Source of the DNA: Yoonia rosea
GTDB lineage: Bacteria > Pseudomonadota > Alphaproteobacteria > Rhodobacterales > Rhodobacteraceae
DNA: 64,000 bases
Assembly (NCBI RefSeq): GCF_900156505.1
Contig: NZ_FTPR01000001.1
Span: forward strand, 1,798,001 to 1,862,000
Direction of reading: 5' to 3'
Below the pieces are notes generated by a model that ran no database searches, was not told the origin of the DNA, and saw nothing but the letters and a program-made list of their open reading frames with translations. The position numbers and the translations under genes are program-made. Shown here piece after piece: positions 1 to 8,048 of this stretch. Positions within the stretch are counted from its first letter, which is position 1. Each line of letters starts with the position of its first letter.

Positions 1-35
1 ATCAAACCCCTCAATTCACGAAAAAGGACAGACAA

Positions 36-314
36 ATGCTTAAGAACAACTCTGACAACGGCCTGATCATGACAGTCAACCTGCTGGGCGTAGTGATCGC
101 CTACGGCATGCTCGGGATTTCGCTGTGGCTTTCAACCGATGTGCCGCTATCGACCAAAGGTTTCTGGGCCATCTCGGTCATGATGCTGACACTCTCACTC
201 GTGAACTTCGTTAAGTACCGCTTCGACGAACGCATGGCCGAAGACCGCATCCAGCGCATCGAAGACGCCCGCAACGAAAAGCTGCTGGAAGATTACGTTG
301 GCGAAAACCGCTAA
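36..314 (+). CDS. YiaA/YiaB-type two-helix inner membrane protein
   Basis: A 92-residue protein with two hydrophobic segments (about residues 12-33 and 42-60) followed by a charged tail rich in Glu, Arg and Asp (RMAEDRIQRIEDARNEK). Length and the short helix-turn-helix layout fit the YiaAB two-helix family, whose role is unknown. An AAAGGACAG ribosome-binding stretch precedes the ATG. A strong hairpin terminator follows at once, so it appears to be a single-gene unit or the end of an operon entering from the left. The family call is from recall of the fold pattern and is moderate. Confidence 0.6.
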   Translation: MLKNNSDNGLIMTVNLLGVVIAYGMLGISLWLSTDVPLSTKGFWAISVMMLTLSLVNFVKYRFDERMAEDRIQRIEDARNEKLLEDYVGENR

Positions 315-324
315 GCCCCTCGCA

Positions 325-359
325 CCCTGCCCCATTCGGGGCAGGGCTTTCCTCTTTTC
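325..359 (+). terminator. rho-independent terminator after the YiaAB-like gene
   Basis: A perfect 9-bp GC-rich stem (CCCTGCCCC at 325-333 with GGGGCAGGG at 338-346, 4-nt loop) is followed by a pyrimidine/T-rich run ending in TTTT. It lies between the stop at 314 and the next gene at 391. Confidence 0.8.
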
Positions 360-390
360 AAAACGCAAGCCCTGCGCCAAAGTCAAATCC

Positions 391-1032
391 ATGAAATTCT
401 TACGCCAGTTCGCAGCACGTATCGTTGGCCAGTCCATCCGCATCTTCGCCCGCGCGATCACTGCCGTGCGGGCCGAGTGGAAGGGCATCGAACCCGTCCC
501 GCGCCAGCGCGTCTATTTCGCCAACCACACCAGCAATGCCGACATGCCGATGATCTGGTCGGTGCTGCCGCCCGCAATGCGCCGCACGGTGCGCCCCGTT
601 GCTGCCGCCGATTACTGGCTGAAAAACAAATTGCGCGCCTTTGTCGGCCCGGAAGTCTTCAACTGCGTCCTCGTGGATCGCCGCCCCGAGGTGCAGGACA
701 AACCGATGGACAAGATCATCGCGGCGCTTGACGAAGGATCATCCCTGATCATCTTTCCCGAAGGCAACCGCAACATGACCGAAGACCCGTTGCTGCCCTT
801 CAAGGCGGGGCTTTACAACATGGGCGTCGCGCGACCGGATGTCGATCTGGTGCCCACCTGGGTCGCCAACCTGACCGAAATCATGCCCAAAGGCGAGGTG
901 ATCCCCCTGCCCCTGATCTGCACCGTCACCTTTGGTGAACCGATCCATGTGCGTGAGGGCGAGAGTAAGGACGACTTCCTGAAACGTGCCTCCGAGGCGC
1001 TCTTGGCCCAACGTCCCGAGGCCCGCCAATGA
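391..1032 (+). CDS. 1-acyl-sn-glycerol-3-phosphate acyltransferase family protein (PlsC-like)
   Basis: A 213-residue acyltransferase of the PlsC family, which moves a fatty acyl chain onto a lysophospholipid-type acceptor at the membrane. The catalytic HX4D motif appears as NHTSNAD and the glycerol-phosphate-binding motif as FPEGNRN. The ATG at 391 (MKFLRQFAARIV) is preferred; an upstream in-frame start at 298 would run through the terminator. The stop overlaps the ATG of the next gene (ATGA), a CdsA-like cytidylyltransferase, so the two probably act in consecutive steps (phosphatidate formation, then CDP-diacylglycerol). These may be accessory copies of the housekeeping enzymes; the exact acceptor is not known. 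Confidence 0.85.
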   Translation: MKFLRQFAARIVGQSIRIFARAITAVRAEWKGIEPVPRQRVYFANHTSNADMPMIWSVLPPAMRRTVRPVAAADYWLKNKLRAFVGPEVFNCVLVDRRPEVQDKPMDKIIAALDEGSSLIIFPEGNRNMTEDPLLPFKAGLYNMGVARPDVDLVPTWVANLTEIMPKGEVIPLPLICTVTFGEPIHVREGESKDDFLKRASEALLAQRPEARQ

Positions 1033-1970
1033 CCAGCACAACAGCGGATATCCTTCTCTTGGCCTTTGGCAGTTTTGGCATCCTGATTGCCCTCACGGTG
1101 CTGGGTGAAATCCTGCGCGCACGCCAGCCTGTCCATGACGCCAACCCGATGCTCGACACCTATATGACCCGCGTTCAAAGCTGGTGGGGCATGGTCGCAT
1201 TCATTGGTGCTGCACTCTTGCTGGGCAAACCGGGGATCATGACGCTGTTTGCCTTCGCCTCATTTGCCGCCCTGCGCGAATTTCTGACGCTGACAACCAA
1301 AACACAGGCCGATCACCTGTCGCTGGCGCTGGCCTTCTTTGCGGTTCTGCCCCTGCAATATATCTTTGTCGGCTTCGGCTGGACCGGCCTTTATACTGTG
1401 TTCATCCCCGTCTACGCCTTTCTTTTCCTGCCCATGATCTCGGCCTTGCGGGGCAATCCGCAACGCTTTCTTGTGCGCGTCGCGGAAACCCAATGGGCAC
1501 TGATGATCGCGGTCTTTTGTGTGAGCCACGTGCCCGCGCTGATGTCACTCGACATTGCCGGATATGGCGACCGCTCTGTGCTGCTGATCGCTTTCCTCGT
1601 GATGGTCGTACAATTCGGAGACCTGCTGGATTTCTTCTTTGGTCGCCGGATCGGCCGCACCAAGATCGCCCCCGGCCTGTCACCCAAAACATGGGAAGGG
1701 CTGGTCTGCGGTGTGCTCAGCGCCATGGTCATCGGCGCAATGCTCAGCTGGATCACACCTTTCGGCCTGTGGGGCGCGGCACTTATGGCGGGCATTGCGT
1801 CGCTTGTCGGCATGTTCGGCAACCTCGTGGTCACCGCAATCAAGCGCGACCGCGGTGTGAAAGACTGGTCGCACCTGATCCCCGGACAAGGCGGATTTGT
1901 CGATCAACTCGACAGCGTGATCTTCGCGGCGCCGATTTTCTATCAGCTGACCAAGTTTTTCTACACCTGA
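1029..1970 (+). CDS. phosphatidate cytidylyltransferase (CdsA family)
   Basis: A 313-residue polytopic membrane protein, probably with eight helices, that would make CDP-diacylglycerol from CTP and phosphatidate. The family signature is visible near the C-terminus: an SPKTWEG motif, then AIKRDRGVKDW and GQGGFVDQLD, matching the CdsA consensus K-R-x4-K-D ... GG-x-x-D-x-x-D with Gln for the usual His. It is translationally coupled to the PlsC-like gene by an ATGA overlap. The last 10 bp overlap the 3' end of the convergent glycosyltransferase gene. PlsC-CdsA pairs outside the main phospholipid operon are common in Rhodobacteraceae, so this may be a paralogue. Confidence 0.85.
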   Translation: MTSTTADILLLAFGSFGILIALTVLGEILRARQPVHDANPMLDTYMTRVQSWWGMVAFIGAALLLGKPGIMTLFAFASFAALREFLTLTTKTQADHLSLALAFFAVLPLQYIFVGFGWTGLYTVFIPVYAFLFLPMISALRGNPQRFLVRVAETQWALMIAVFCVSHVPALMSLDIAGYGDRSVLLIAFLVMVVQFGDLLDFFFGRRIGRTKIAPGLSPKTWEGLVCGVLSAMVIGAMLSWITPFGLWGAALMAGIASLVGMFGNLVVTAIKRDRGVKDWSHLIPGQGGFVDQLDSVIFAAPIFYQLTKFFYT

Positions 1971-2716
1971 CCCCGACTGATGAACTGCGGCAGCTTGGAC
2001 AGGTTCTTGGCGACCAATGTCCTGATCCCGCCCACCCCGTGACGGCGGATCGCGCGGTAGTCCTCGCGGCTTTTGCGGATCATATGGGCAAAGGATTTAT
2101 TGCTTGCACCGCCCATCTTCATGCGCACCATCACCTTGGGTATGTAGGCCAGCCGCACCTGTCCTTGGGTCAGGAACCGCAGCATCCCGTCATAATCCCC
2201 CGCGATGCGAAAACTCGTGTCGTAGAGCCCCGCGCGTATAAAGACCTCGCGCCGCAGATAAAGCGTCGGATGCGGCGGCATCCACCCGCGCCGCAGCAAG
2301 GCCGCCGAATAGGCCCCCGCTTTCCAATGCCGGATCACACGGCTAGGATCATTGCGGGCAACATATTGCAGGTCACCGTAGACGCCATCAATCGCAGGGT
2401 CCTCCAAGGCCTTGGCAACCCATGCAAACACATCTGCGTCCACCAGCTGATCGTCCGCATGCAAGAGCCCGATCACTTCACCTGTCGTGCGCTGGATGCC
2501 ATGATTGATCGCATCATAAATGCCGGTGTCAGGGCAGGACTCCAGCATCATGTTGCGGTGTCCATGCGCCTGCAAATAGGCAAGCGTCCCGTCGGTCGAT
2601 CCACCATCCTGCACGATATGCTCGACATCCAGATGCCCTTGGGCCGAAAGGCTTTCCAGCATCGCAGGCAAGGTCGCGCAGCCGTTCATTACTGCGGTTA
2701 CGACTGAAATCCTCAT
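1961..2716 (-). CDS. glycosyltransferase family 2
   Basis: A 251-residue GT-A fold glycosyltransferase. The N-terminus (MRISVVTAVMNG) and the nucleotide-sugar binding pieces VQDGGSTDGT and HADDQ (DXD-type metal site) are typical of WcaA/family 2 enzymes that transfer single sugars to a lipid-linked oligosaccharide on the cytoplasmic face. It is the last gene of a minus-strand operon running from the flippase gene; its start overlaps the preceding gene by four bases. Donor and acceptor sugars cannot be read from the sequence. Confidence 0.85.
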   Translation of the reverse strand: MRISVVTAVMNGCATLPAMLESLSAQGHLDVEHIVQDGGSTDGTLAYLQAHGHRNMMLESCPDTGIYDAINHGIQRTTGEVIGLLHADDQLVDADVFAWVAKALEDPAIDGVYGDLQYVARNDPSRVIRHWKAGAYSAALLRRGWMPPHPTLYLRREVFIRAGLYDTSFRIAGDYDGMLRFLTQGQVRLAYIPKVMVRMKMGGASNKSFAHMIRKSREDYRAIRRHGVGGIRTLVAKNLSKLPQFISRGQV

Positions 2717-3633
2717 GCGACCAAGACCTTCTTTGCGGGTACGGGCACAATCACGTCAATGCCCAGAACATCCTTGATCGCCGTGACAGGTGATGCACCA
2801 TTGGTCGCCATGTAGCGGCGGACCTCGGCCAGCTTTGCGTCGACCAGATAGCGGTACCAGAACCCCTGCAACACATGAAAGGACCGCGCCCGCCTGCCAT
2901 CGAGAAACCCCAACCGCAGGACGTAGCGGTAAAAGAAATAACCTCCCGCCCGCAGACCCGCAGGCAAACGGGCGTAAATGTGCAGTTTCACCCAGCGTTT
3001 GGCGGCTGCGCGGCCATGCCCGGGCAGGACGCCGGCACAGGGCAGAAACCCGAACTCCGCGTTCAGAACATCCACAACCTCGCGACTGGCATAGCCGTTG
3101 TGTTTCTGCACCCACCAGTCCAGCGGATGGCGGTTGTCATCAATCACCTGACCGCGCAAATGTCCGGTCGGACCGGAGACCACGATATGCTCATCCATCC
3201 ACAGCGCCTCGCACCGCCCGCGTCCGTTGCGGAACAGGCGCAGCGTAGGCGTCCGGCAAATGCCGCCATGCCTGACAAGCTGGCCCATGAATTTGATCCC
3301 GCGCCCGATGTAATACCCGTCCACATCTTCAGGCAGGCCCGCCCTGATCTCATCGGCAAGGGTCTGGGTCATCACCTCGTCCGCATCCAGTCGCAGCACC
3401 CACCCCGGTGTGTCCGTGATCTGGTCCAGCGCCCAGTTGAATTGGACCGCGTGGTTGACCCAACCATGCCGCAGCACCTTGGCACCGTGACGTGCAGCGA
3501 TCTGCACAGTGCCGTCAGTGGAGCCGCTATCGACCACCAAGATGCGGTCCGCCACATCACGGACCGACAGAATGGCGCGGGCGATGTGTATCGCCTCGTT
3601 ACAGGTCAGAATGATCACTGTCAGCTGTGTCAT
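2713..3633 (-). CDS. glycosyltransferase family 2 (WaaE-like)
   Basis: A 306-residue family 2 glycosyltransferase. It starts MTQLTVIILTCNEAIHI and carries the ILVVDSGSTDGT nucleotide-binding motif and an LRLDADE metal-binding motif near residue 85-90. The overall layout resembles the WaaE/KdtX branch (a C-terminal basic region after the GT-A domain). It overlaps both neighbours by four bases, indicating translational coupling within the polysaccharide operon. The specific sugar is unknown. Confidence 0.85.
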   Translation of the reverse strand: MTQLTVIILTCNEAIHIARAILSVRDVADRILVVDSGSTDGTVQIAARHGAKVLRHGWVNHAVQFNWALDQITDTPGWVLRLDADEVMTQTLADEIRAGLPEDVDGYYIGRGIKFMGQLVRHGGICRTPTLRLFRNGRGRCEALWMDEHIVVSGPTGHLRGQVIDDNRHPLDWWVQKHNGYASREVVDVLNAEFGFLPCAGVLPGHGRAAAKRWVKLHIYARLPAGLRAGGYFFYRYVLRLGFLDGRRARSFHVLQGFWYRYLVDAKLAEVRRYMATNGASPVTAIKDVLGIDVIVPVPAKKVLVA

Positions 3634-4766
3634 GCCATCACCCCGTCAAAGGCATCCTGCGCCAGCCCGCGATACAGATCGGCAAAAGCATCCACCATCG
3701 CTGCGGTTGAGAAGTCGCGACGCATCCACGCGCGGCCCCGTGCGCCCATCTGCACGAGATCCTGCGCTGGCAAGGCCAATATCTCGGCCTCCAGATTACT
3801 GCGCGGCAGGTCAATGCAGCGGCCGCAGCCGTGCCGTGCAAGGTCTTGCCAAGGCGTGTTCTGGGTCGTCAGCACCGGCACACCGTGGGCCAGCGCCTCG
3901 GCCACGACGATCCCGAAGTTTTCCGAATGTGACGGCAGCACAAAGAGATCGGCCTGCGCAAAGGCCGCCGCCTTGGCCGCACCGTCAACATGCCCATGCA
4001 GCCGGATACGGCCCGCCGACAGGTTCGCACGCATCTGCAACATGCGCACATATTCGGCATCTCCCGTCCCGTAAATATCTAACGTGAAGTGGGGTGGCAG
4101 GCGCGTCATCGCCGCGAAAAGCGCCTCAACACCCTTCTTGGGGTGCAGGCGGCTGAGAAAGAGCAAACGGCACTGCCCGTCACGCGGGCGGCGGGGCGAC
4201 AATTCCGCAGGAACATCCACCGCATTGGGAATAATGGCGCGGGCAATCTGCCCCAATCGGGCCGTGCCATGCGACGCTTCCTGCGCCGAGGTGACATGCA
4301 AAACAGCCCCCTTGGGGCGCAGCAGGTGGGCCAGATGCTCGAACCCGTGTTTGATGCGCCGCTTGGGAGCGTCCGGCCAATCCGCCGTGGCCTGCAATCC
4401 GCCACGGGGCGACCAGACCACAGGCTTGCCCATCGCACGCGCCAATACAAAAGCTGGCAAAGTCGGCATGTTGTAGGTGCCTGTCACATGCACGACATCC
4501 GCCCAGTGGATCGCCGCAGGCATCCGCGCCAAAAGTCCCGGCGCGATGCAATGTCCCGCCAAGCGCCGCGCATAATGCACAGTATAAGCCAATGGCACCG
4601 GCACCACCCGATCTGCAATGGCAGGGCCTGCCGCATCAGCCGTCAGGACCCGCAACTGGACGCCATCCAAGGCGGAAACCCCGTCACAAATCGCCTTGGT
4701 GGACCAGATCGGACCGCCCCAATAGGTGGCTGGATAGAACGCGGGAACGATGTGTAGAATCTTCAT
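3630..4766 (-). CDS. glycosyltransferase family 4 (group 1)
   Basis: A 378-residue GT-B glycosyltransferase. The N-terminal domain starts MKILHIVPAFYPATYWGGP with the glycine-rich acceptor-side loop. The C-terminal domain has the LLFLSRLHPKKG motif and the retaining GT4 E-x7-E element in SHSENFGIVVAEALAHG. Such enzymes add sugars to a polyprenyl-linked repeat unit in the cytoplasm. The gene is coupled by 4-bp overlaps to a hexapeptide acyltransferase upstream and a GT2 downstream. Confidence 0.88.
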   Translation of the reverse strand: MKILHIVPAFYPATYWGGPIWSTKAICDGVSALDGVQLRVLTADAAGPAIADRVVPVPLAYTVHYARRLAGHCIAPGLLARMPAAIHWADVVHVTGTYNMPTLPAFVLARAMGKPVVWSPRGGLQATADWPDAPKRRIKHGFEHLAHLLRPKGAVLHVTSAQEASHGTARLGQIARAIIPNAVDVPAELSPRRPRDGQCRLLFLSRLHPKKGVEALFAAMTRLPPHFTLDIYGTGDAEYVRMLQMRANLSAGRIRLHGHVDGAAKAAAFAQADLFVLPSHSENFGIVVAEALAHGVPVLTTQNTPWQDLARHGCGRCIDLPRSNLEAEILALPAQDLVQMGARGRAWMRRDFSTAAMVDAFADLYRGLAQDAFDGVMA

Positions 4767-5332
4767 GCGGCAACCTCCTTGGTGCTGCGCTGGCCGATGA
4801 TGCGCGCCGGATTACCTGCCACGACGGCCCCGGCTGGCACGTTCCGGGTGACAATCGCGCCAGCACCGATGACCGCATCCGCCCCGATCTGCGCACAGGA
4901 CGGCAGGATCACTGCACGCGCGCCAATCCAGACGCCGGCACCAATGACCTTGGGTGCAGGACGGGCCAGACTATGCGGATCAAGCCCGTGATCATGGGTG
5001 AAAATCAGGGCGTGTTCGGACACCATCACATCATCGTGGATGGTCAGCCCGCCCTCTATGTCCAGATGGGCAAACTGGTTGACCTGCACGCGGTCCCCGA
5101 CCCGCAGGCAGGCATGCGCGCCCCTGCCCGATACCCCGACACCGCGCCAGAAATAGCAGTCCGCACCCAGTTCAACCTGCGCAGGGCTGTCGAACCGCAC
5201 CCCCGTCTGAAACCGCGTTCCGGCACCGGTTTTCGCAAGGCTGGCACGGTGCAGCCTTGTCGCCAGCACCGCGCCCGCGCGGCGCATCAAAGCGGCCGCG
5301 ATGCGTAGGACCCAGAACAGCGCCCTAAACAT
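4763..5332 (-). CDS. left-handed beta-helix (hexapeptide) O-acetyltransferase
   Basis: A 189-residue acyltransferase with repeated hexapeptide units (I-G-A-G-V-W-I-G-A-R-A-V-I and I-G-A-D-A-V-I-G-A-G-A-I-V), the coil that binds acetyl-CoA in WcaF/LacA-type sugar O-acetyltransferases. The ending NVPAGAVVAGNPARII is characteristic of this group. The ATG at 5332 is chosen; it overlaps the polymerase stop by eight bases. Its place between polymerase and glycosyltransferase genes suggests acetyl decoration of the repeat unit, which could alter receptor properties of the polysaccharide. Confidence 0.82.
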   Translation of the reverse strand: MFRALFWVLRIAAALMRRAGAVLATRLHRASLAKTGAGTRFQTGVRFDSPAQVELGADCYFWRGVGVSGRGAHACLRVGDRVQVNQFAHLDIEGGLTIHDDVMVSEHALIFTHDHGLDPHSLARPAPKVIGAGVWIGARAVILPSCAQIGADAVIGAGAIVTRNVPAGAVVAGNPARIIGQRSTKEVAA

Positions 5333-6659
5333 GTGCCACCCCCGCGGACCTGACAGGGCGCGCGCGCAAACGTGGCACGAAGACCACAATCATCGCCATG
5401 ATCAGCACGGCCTGTACAACCGCAGCAACGATAAATCCGCTGAACGATGAATGCAGCGTGGCCTGCACGAAAGGGTAAAGCAGAAGGGGATAAAGATAGA
5501 ACGCGCCAAAGCGCAGGCAGTGACGCGGTGCAAGCAAGACCACCTCGGCGCGCCGATACACCCAGCCCAGCACAAACCCGACAAAGGCCCCCGCCCAGCC
5601 GAAATTCATAAACGCCTCGCCGGGACCAGTGACGTTAAAGGCCCCGCCCGTCATCACACCCATCACGTCGCGTTTGAAAAAGACGCCCAGATCAATCGCA
5701 GGTTTGTCCAGCCACAGCGCCCGCGGCACCCAGCCGAAGGTCCACCAGCCATAGCTTTCGCCGAGCAGATAGGTCTCCGGCCCGACCTGATCAGTGACCA
5801 TGACGGCGGCATTGATATCCAGAAAATAGGTGGATCTGACGATCTGTTCCCACAGGCCCGCATCAACACCGCGCAGCGCGGTCATATAGGCAGCCATAGT
5901 GAACACGCCGACCGCTCCGCCGATCATCCAGAGTACCGACCGCAGCCCTAGAAAGCTCACCACAATGAGATAGGTCGCGCAGGCGAAAACCAGCAACTCG
6001 ACCAGTTCAAAGCGGTCCCCCGAGACCAGCGCAATCATCACCAGCAAAAGCGCCAGAACACCTGCCTGCAACATGAGCCACGGCGCACGCAGCACCAGCC
6101 CCTGCGCCAGAAGCATCACAAAGGCGCATTTGGGCACGACAAACAGCATCTTGATCCCTGCAAGCGTTGCGCCCACACCGTCGCGGTTCACATTGATCTG
6201 CTTGTCCTGATTGAACGCCGTCAAAAGATCAGTGGAAAAGAGCGACATACCACGGGCTTGCAGGATCAGCGCAAAGGTCAGACCCGCCACAGCGAAAGCC
6301 GCAACAAACAGCCATCCCTGACGCGCCAAACCGCCCGCGATCAGACGCGCCTCGCGGATCGCCAATCGCGGATCACAGGGCCGCAGCGCCAGGCGATAGC
6401 CAAGACACATCAGCATCACAAAGGCCGCCAGATAGCCCGCCCCGCGCAGCATCGCCCCTGCTGTATCGATGAATCTGGTGTAGAAGGCCAAGTCAGGATC
6501 AACACTATAAACCGCAACCTTGATCAGGAACCCGAAGGCGCAGAAATAGGCCAGCAAATGCATCGGCGAGACAAGACGCACCAGCCCGTAGCGTTCCCCC
6601 ATCCAGAACGGGACGATGGTGCACGTCAGCGCCAAGAGGATGATCAGGAGGTTCTCCAC
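5325..6659 (-). CDS. Wzy-like polysaccharide polymerase (O-antigen polymerase family)
   Basis: A strongly hydrophobic protein of about 444 residues with roughly ten to twelve predicted membrane helices and a larger loop near residues 260-330 containing LLGESYGWWTFGWVPRALW and a GPGEAFMNFGWAG stretch. The layout suits a Wzy/EpsG-type polymerase that joins lipid-linked repeat units on the periplasmic side. I place the start at the GTG at 6659 (VENLLIILL), because AAAGGAGG lies five bases upstream; this gives a 16-base overlap with the flippase gene. Sequence conservation among polymerases is weak, so the call rests on topology and on Wzx, Wzc and glycosyltransferase neighbours. Confidence 0.7.
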   Translation of the reverse strand: MENLLIILLALTCTIVPFWMGERYGLVRLVSPMHLLAYFCAFGFLIKVAVYSVDPDLAFYTRFIDTAGAMLRGAGYLAAFVMLMCLGYRLALRPCDPRLAIREARLIAGGLARQGWLFVAAFAVAGLTFALILQARGMSLFSTDLLTAFNQDKQINVNRDGVGATLAGIKMLFVVPKCAFVMLLAQGLVLRAPWLMLQAGVLALLLVMIALVSGDRFELVELLVFACATYLIVVSFLGLRSVLWMIGGAVGVFTMAAYMTALRGVDAGLWEQIVRSTYFLDINAAVMVTDQVGPETYLLGESYGWWTFGWVPRALWLDKPAIDLGVFFKRDVMGVMTGGAFNVTGPGEAFMNFGWAGAFVGFVLGWVYRRAEVVLLAPRHCLRFGAFYLYPLLLYPFVQATLHSSFSGFIVAAVVQAVLIMAMIVVFVPRLRARPVRSAGVAHV

Positions 6660-7909
6660 TGCCCCTCCTTTGCCAGCCACAACGCCATGGCCGATGTATC
6701 AATGCCCAGTTTCCGCCAGACCGCCCACCACAGGGCAAGACCGCCCAGTGACAATGCGCCGACATAGCCCAGCGCATTGGTCAGCGCAGTCAACTCAGCG
6801 CCCCACCACGCAAACCACGCCAGATAAAGCCCTGTCATCAACAGCCGCGCGGCCAGTGCAGACCGCTGCAATCCACACAGCGTTGCGACAGTGAAGCTTG
6901 ATGCCAGCATCACCTGCCCCAACGCCCCAAGCAACAGGACGACAAAGATCATGGACAGCGCTGCCCCAGCGGTTTGCGGAAACATGGCAGGCAAGACCGG
7001 CAACACCAAAAAAAGCGCCATGCCAAACAGCGCAAGCCCGGGTAACATCGCAATCTGGCTGCCCTGCGCGCTTGCACGGGCAAGGGCGGCCATGTCACCG
7101 GCACCCTTTGCCGCCGACACCGCAGGCCCGCTGACCCATGTCGCCACACTGACAGGCAGCGCCACAAGGTTCGCGACACGGCGCAGCAAGGCATAAACGC
7201 CCAAAGCCTCACCGGAAATCACCGCGCCGCCGACAATCAGATCAATCTGCGCCACGACCATACCCGTGACCGATGTCGCCCAGAGCGACAGGCTCAGATA
7301 GGGCCGGTACCGCCGCGCCAGAACATGCGTCCCTTGCATTCTCGGGATCGCCCAAAGCACGCCAACCGTGGCGAAACCCGCCATCACCAGCGCACACAGC
7401 AAAAGGATGGCTGCAACGCCTGTCTCGGGCAGCACAAGCCCGGCGACACCAAGCGCCACCTGCGGCCCCGCATCGCGCAAGGCCATTGACAGATGCACAC
7501 TGCCCAGCGCCCGCATGATGCTGGCAAGACAGCCAAGCAGATTGACGCAAAAACCGACACTCATGATGGCCAGCCATGGCATGGCAGGCCAGATCAGCGC
7601 CCCGCAACCCCAAGCAACCAGAGCGAGTATTACCGGATAAAGCACAGCGACCCAAAAAATATCTAACGCGCGCAGCCCCCCCCCGTCTGTCAGCACCCGC
7701 AGCAAGATCACAGGACCACCCAGCGACACCAGCGTGCCCGCGACAAGCCCGGCCCCCCAAAATGCTGCCAGCCTGCCGAAGGTCTCAAGCCCCAGCCAAG
7801 CGGCAAGGCCCAGCATGACAAGGAAATTGACACCAACGATGCCTATCCTCAGGCCCATCGACCCTGTGGCGCCTTGGCCTGCCAACCTTGCTAATCCCGA
7901 TACTGGCAT
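6644..7909 (-). CDS. Wzx-like polysaccharide flippase (MVF/MATE superfamily)
   Basis: About 421 residues with some twelve hydrophobic segments and the glycine-rich helix start G-I-V-G-V-N-F-L-V-M-L-G common to oligosaccharide flippases, which move undecaprenyl-linked repeat units across the inner membrane. It is the first gene of the minus-strand polysaccharide operon. The ATG at 7909 is used; an adjacent GTG at 7912 is equally possible and neither has a clear ribosome-binding site. A nine-base C run (coding G9, residues near 76-78) sits in the frame and could slip. The divergent promoter region carries a perfect CtrA box. Confidence 0.78.
   Translation of the reverse strand: MPVSGLARLAGQGATGSMGLRIGIVGVNFLVMLGLAAWLGLETFGRLAAFWGAGLVAGTLVSLGGPVILLRVLTDGGGLRALDIFWVAVLYPVILALVAWGCGALIWPAMPWLAIMSVGFCVNLLGCLASIMRALGSVHLSMALRDAGPQVALGVAGLVLPETGVAAILLLCALVMAGFATVGVLWAIPRMQGTHVLARRYRPYLSLSLWATSVTGMVVAQIDLIVGGAVISGEALGVYALLRRVANLVALPVSVATWVSGPAVSAAKGAGDMAALARASAQGSQIAMLPGLALFGMALFLVLPVLPAMFPQTAGAALSMIFVVLLLGALGQVMLASSFTVATLCGLQRSALAARLLMTGLYLAWFAWWGAELTALTNALGYVGALSLGGLALWWAVWRKLGIDTSAMALWLAKEGQWRTS
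7676..7684. repeat. homopolymeric C9/G9 tract inside the flippase gene
   Basis: Nine consecutive C on the plus strand encode a Gly-Gly-Gly run in the minus-strand flippase (DGGGLR). Slipped-strand mispairing here would shift the frame early in the gene and stop polysaccharide export. Whether the tract varies is not visible in one sequence. Confidence 0.7.
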
Positions 7910-7976
7910 CACACGAAAACCGTTGCTAAGCGCCGTTAACCAAAGAAGGCGCAGCTTTAGTCCTCATTCATTGTGA

Positions 7977-7991
7977 TTAATTAAAGGTTAA
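7977..7991. promoter_or_regulatory. CtrA-type box TTAA-N7-TTAA
   Basis: The sequence TTAA-TTAAAGG-TTAA is an exact match to the CtrA consensus half-sites with 7-base spacing. It lies in the divergent intergenic region between the flippase operon (start 7909) and the Wzc-like gene (start 8049), 58 bases before the latter. Assignment is by consensus only. Confidence 0.55.
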
Positions 7992-8048
7992 CTCCTTTGT
8001 GGTGTTTTGCGGGGACGAACCCGGACAGAAACCCAGACCTGGACTGCA

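Noticed and set aside
1184..2707. 507-codon plus-strand frame across cdsA and a glycosyltransferase gene
   Set aside because: Runs through two real genes in the wrong frame, is rich in Arg/His/Pro, and matches nothing.
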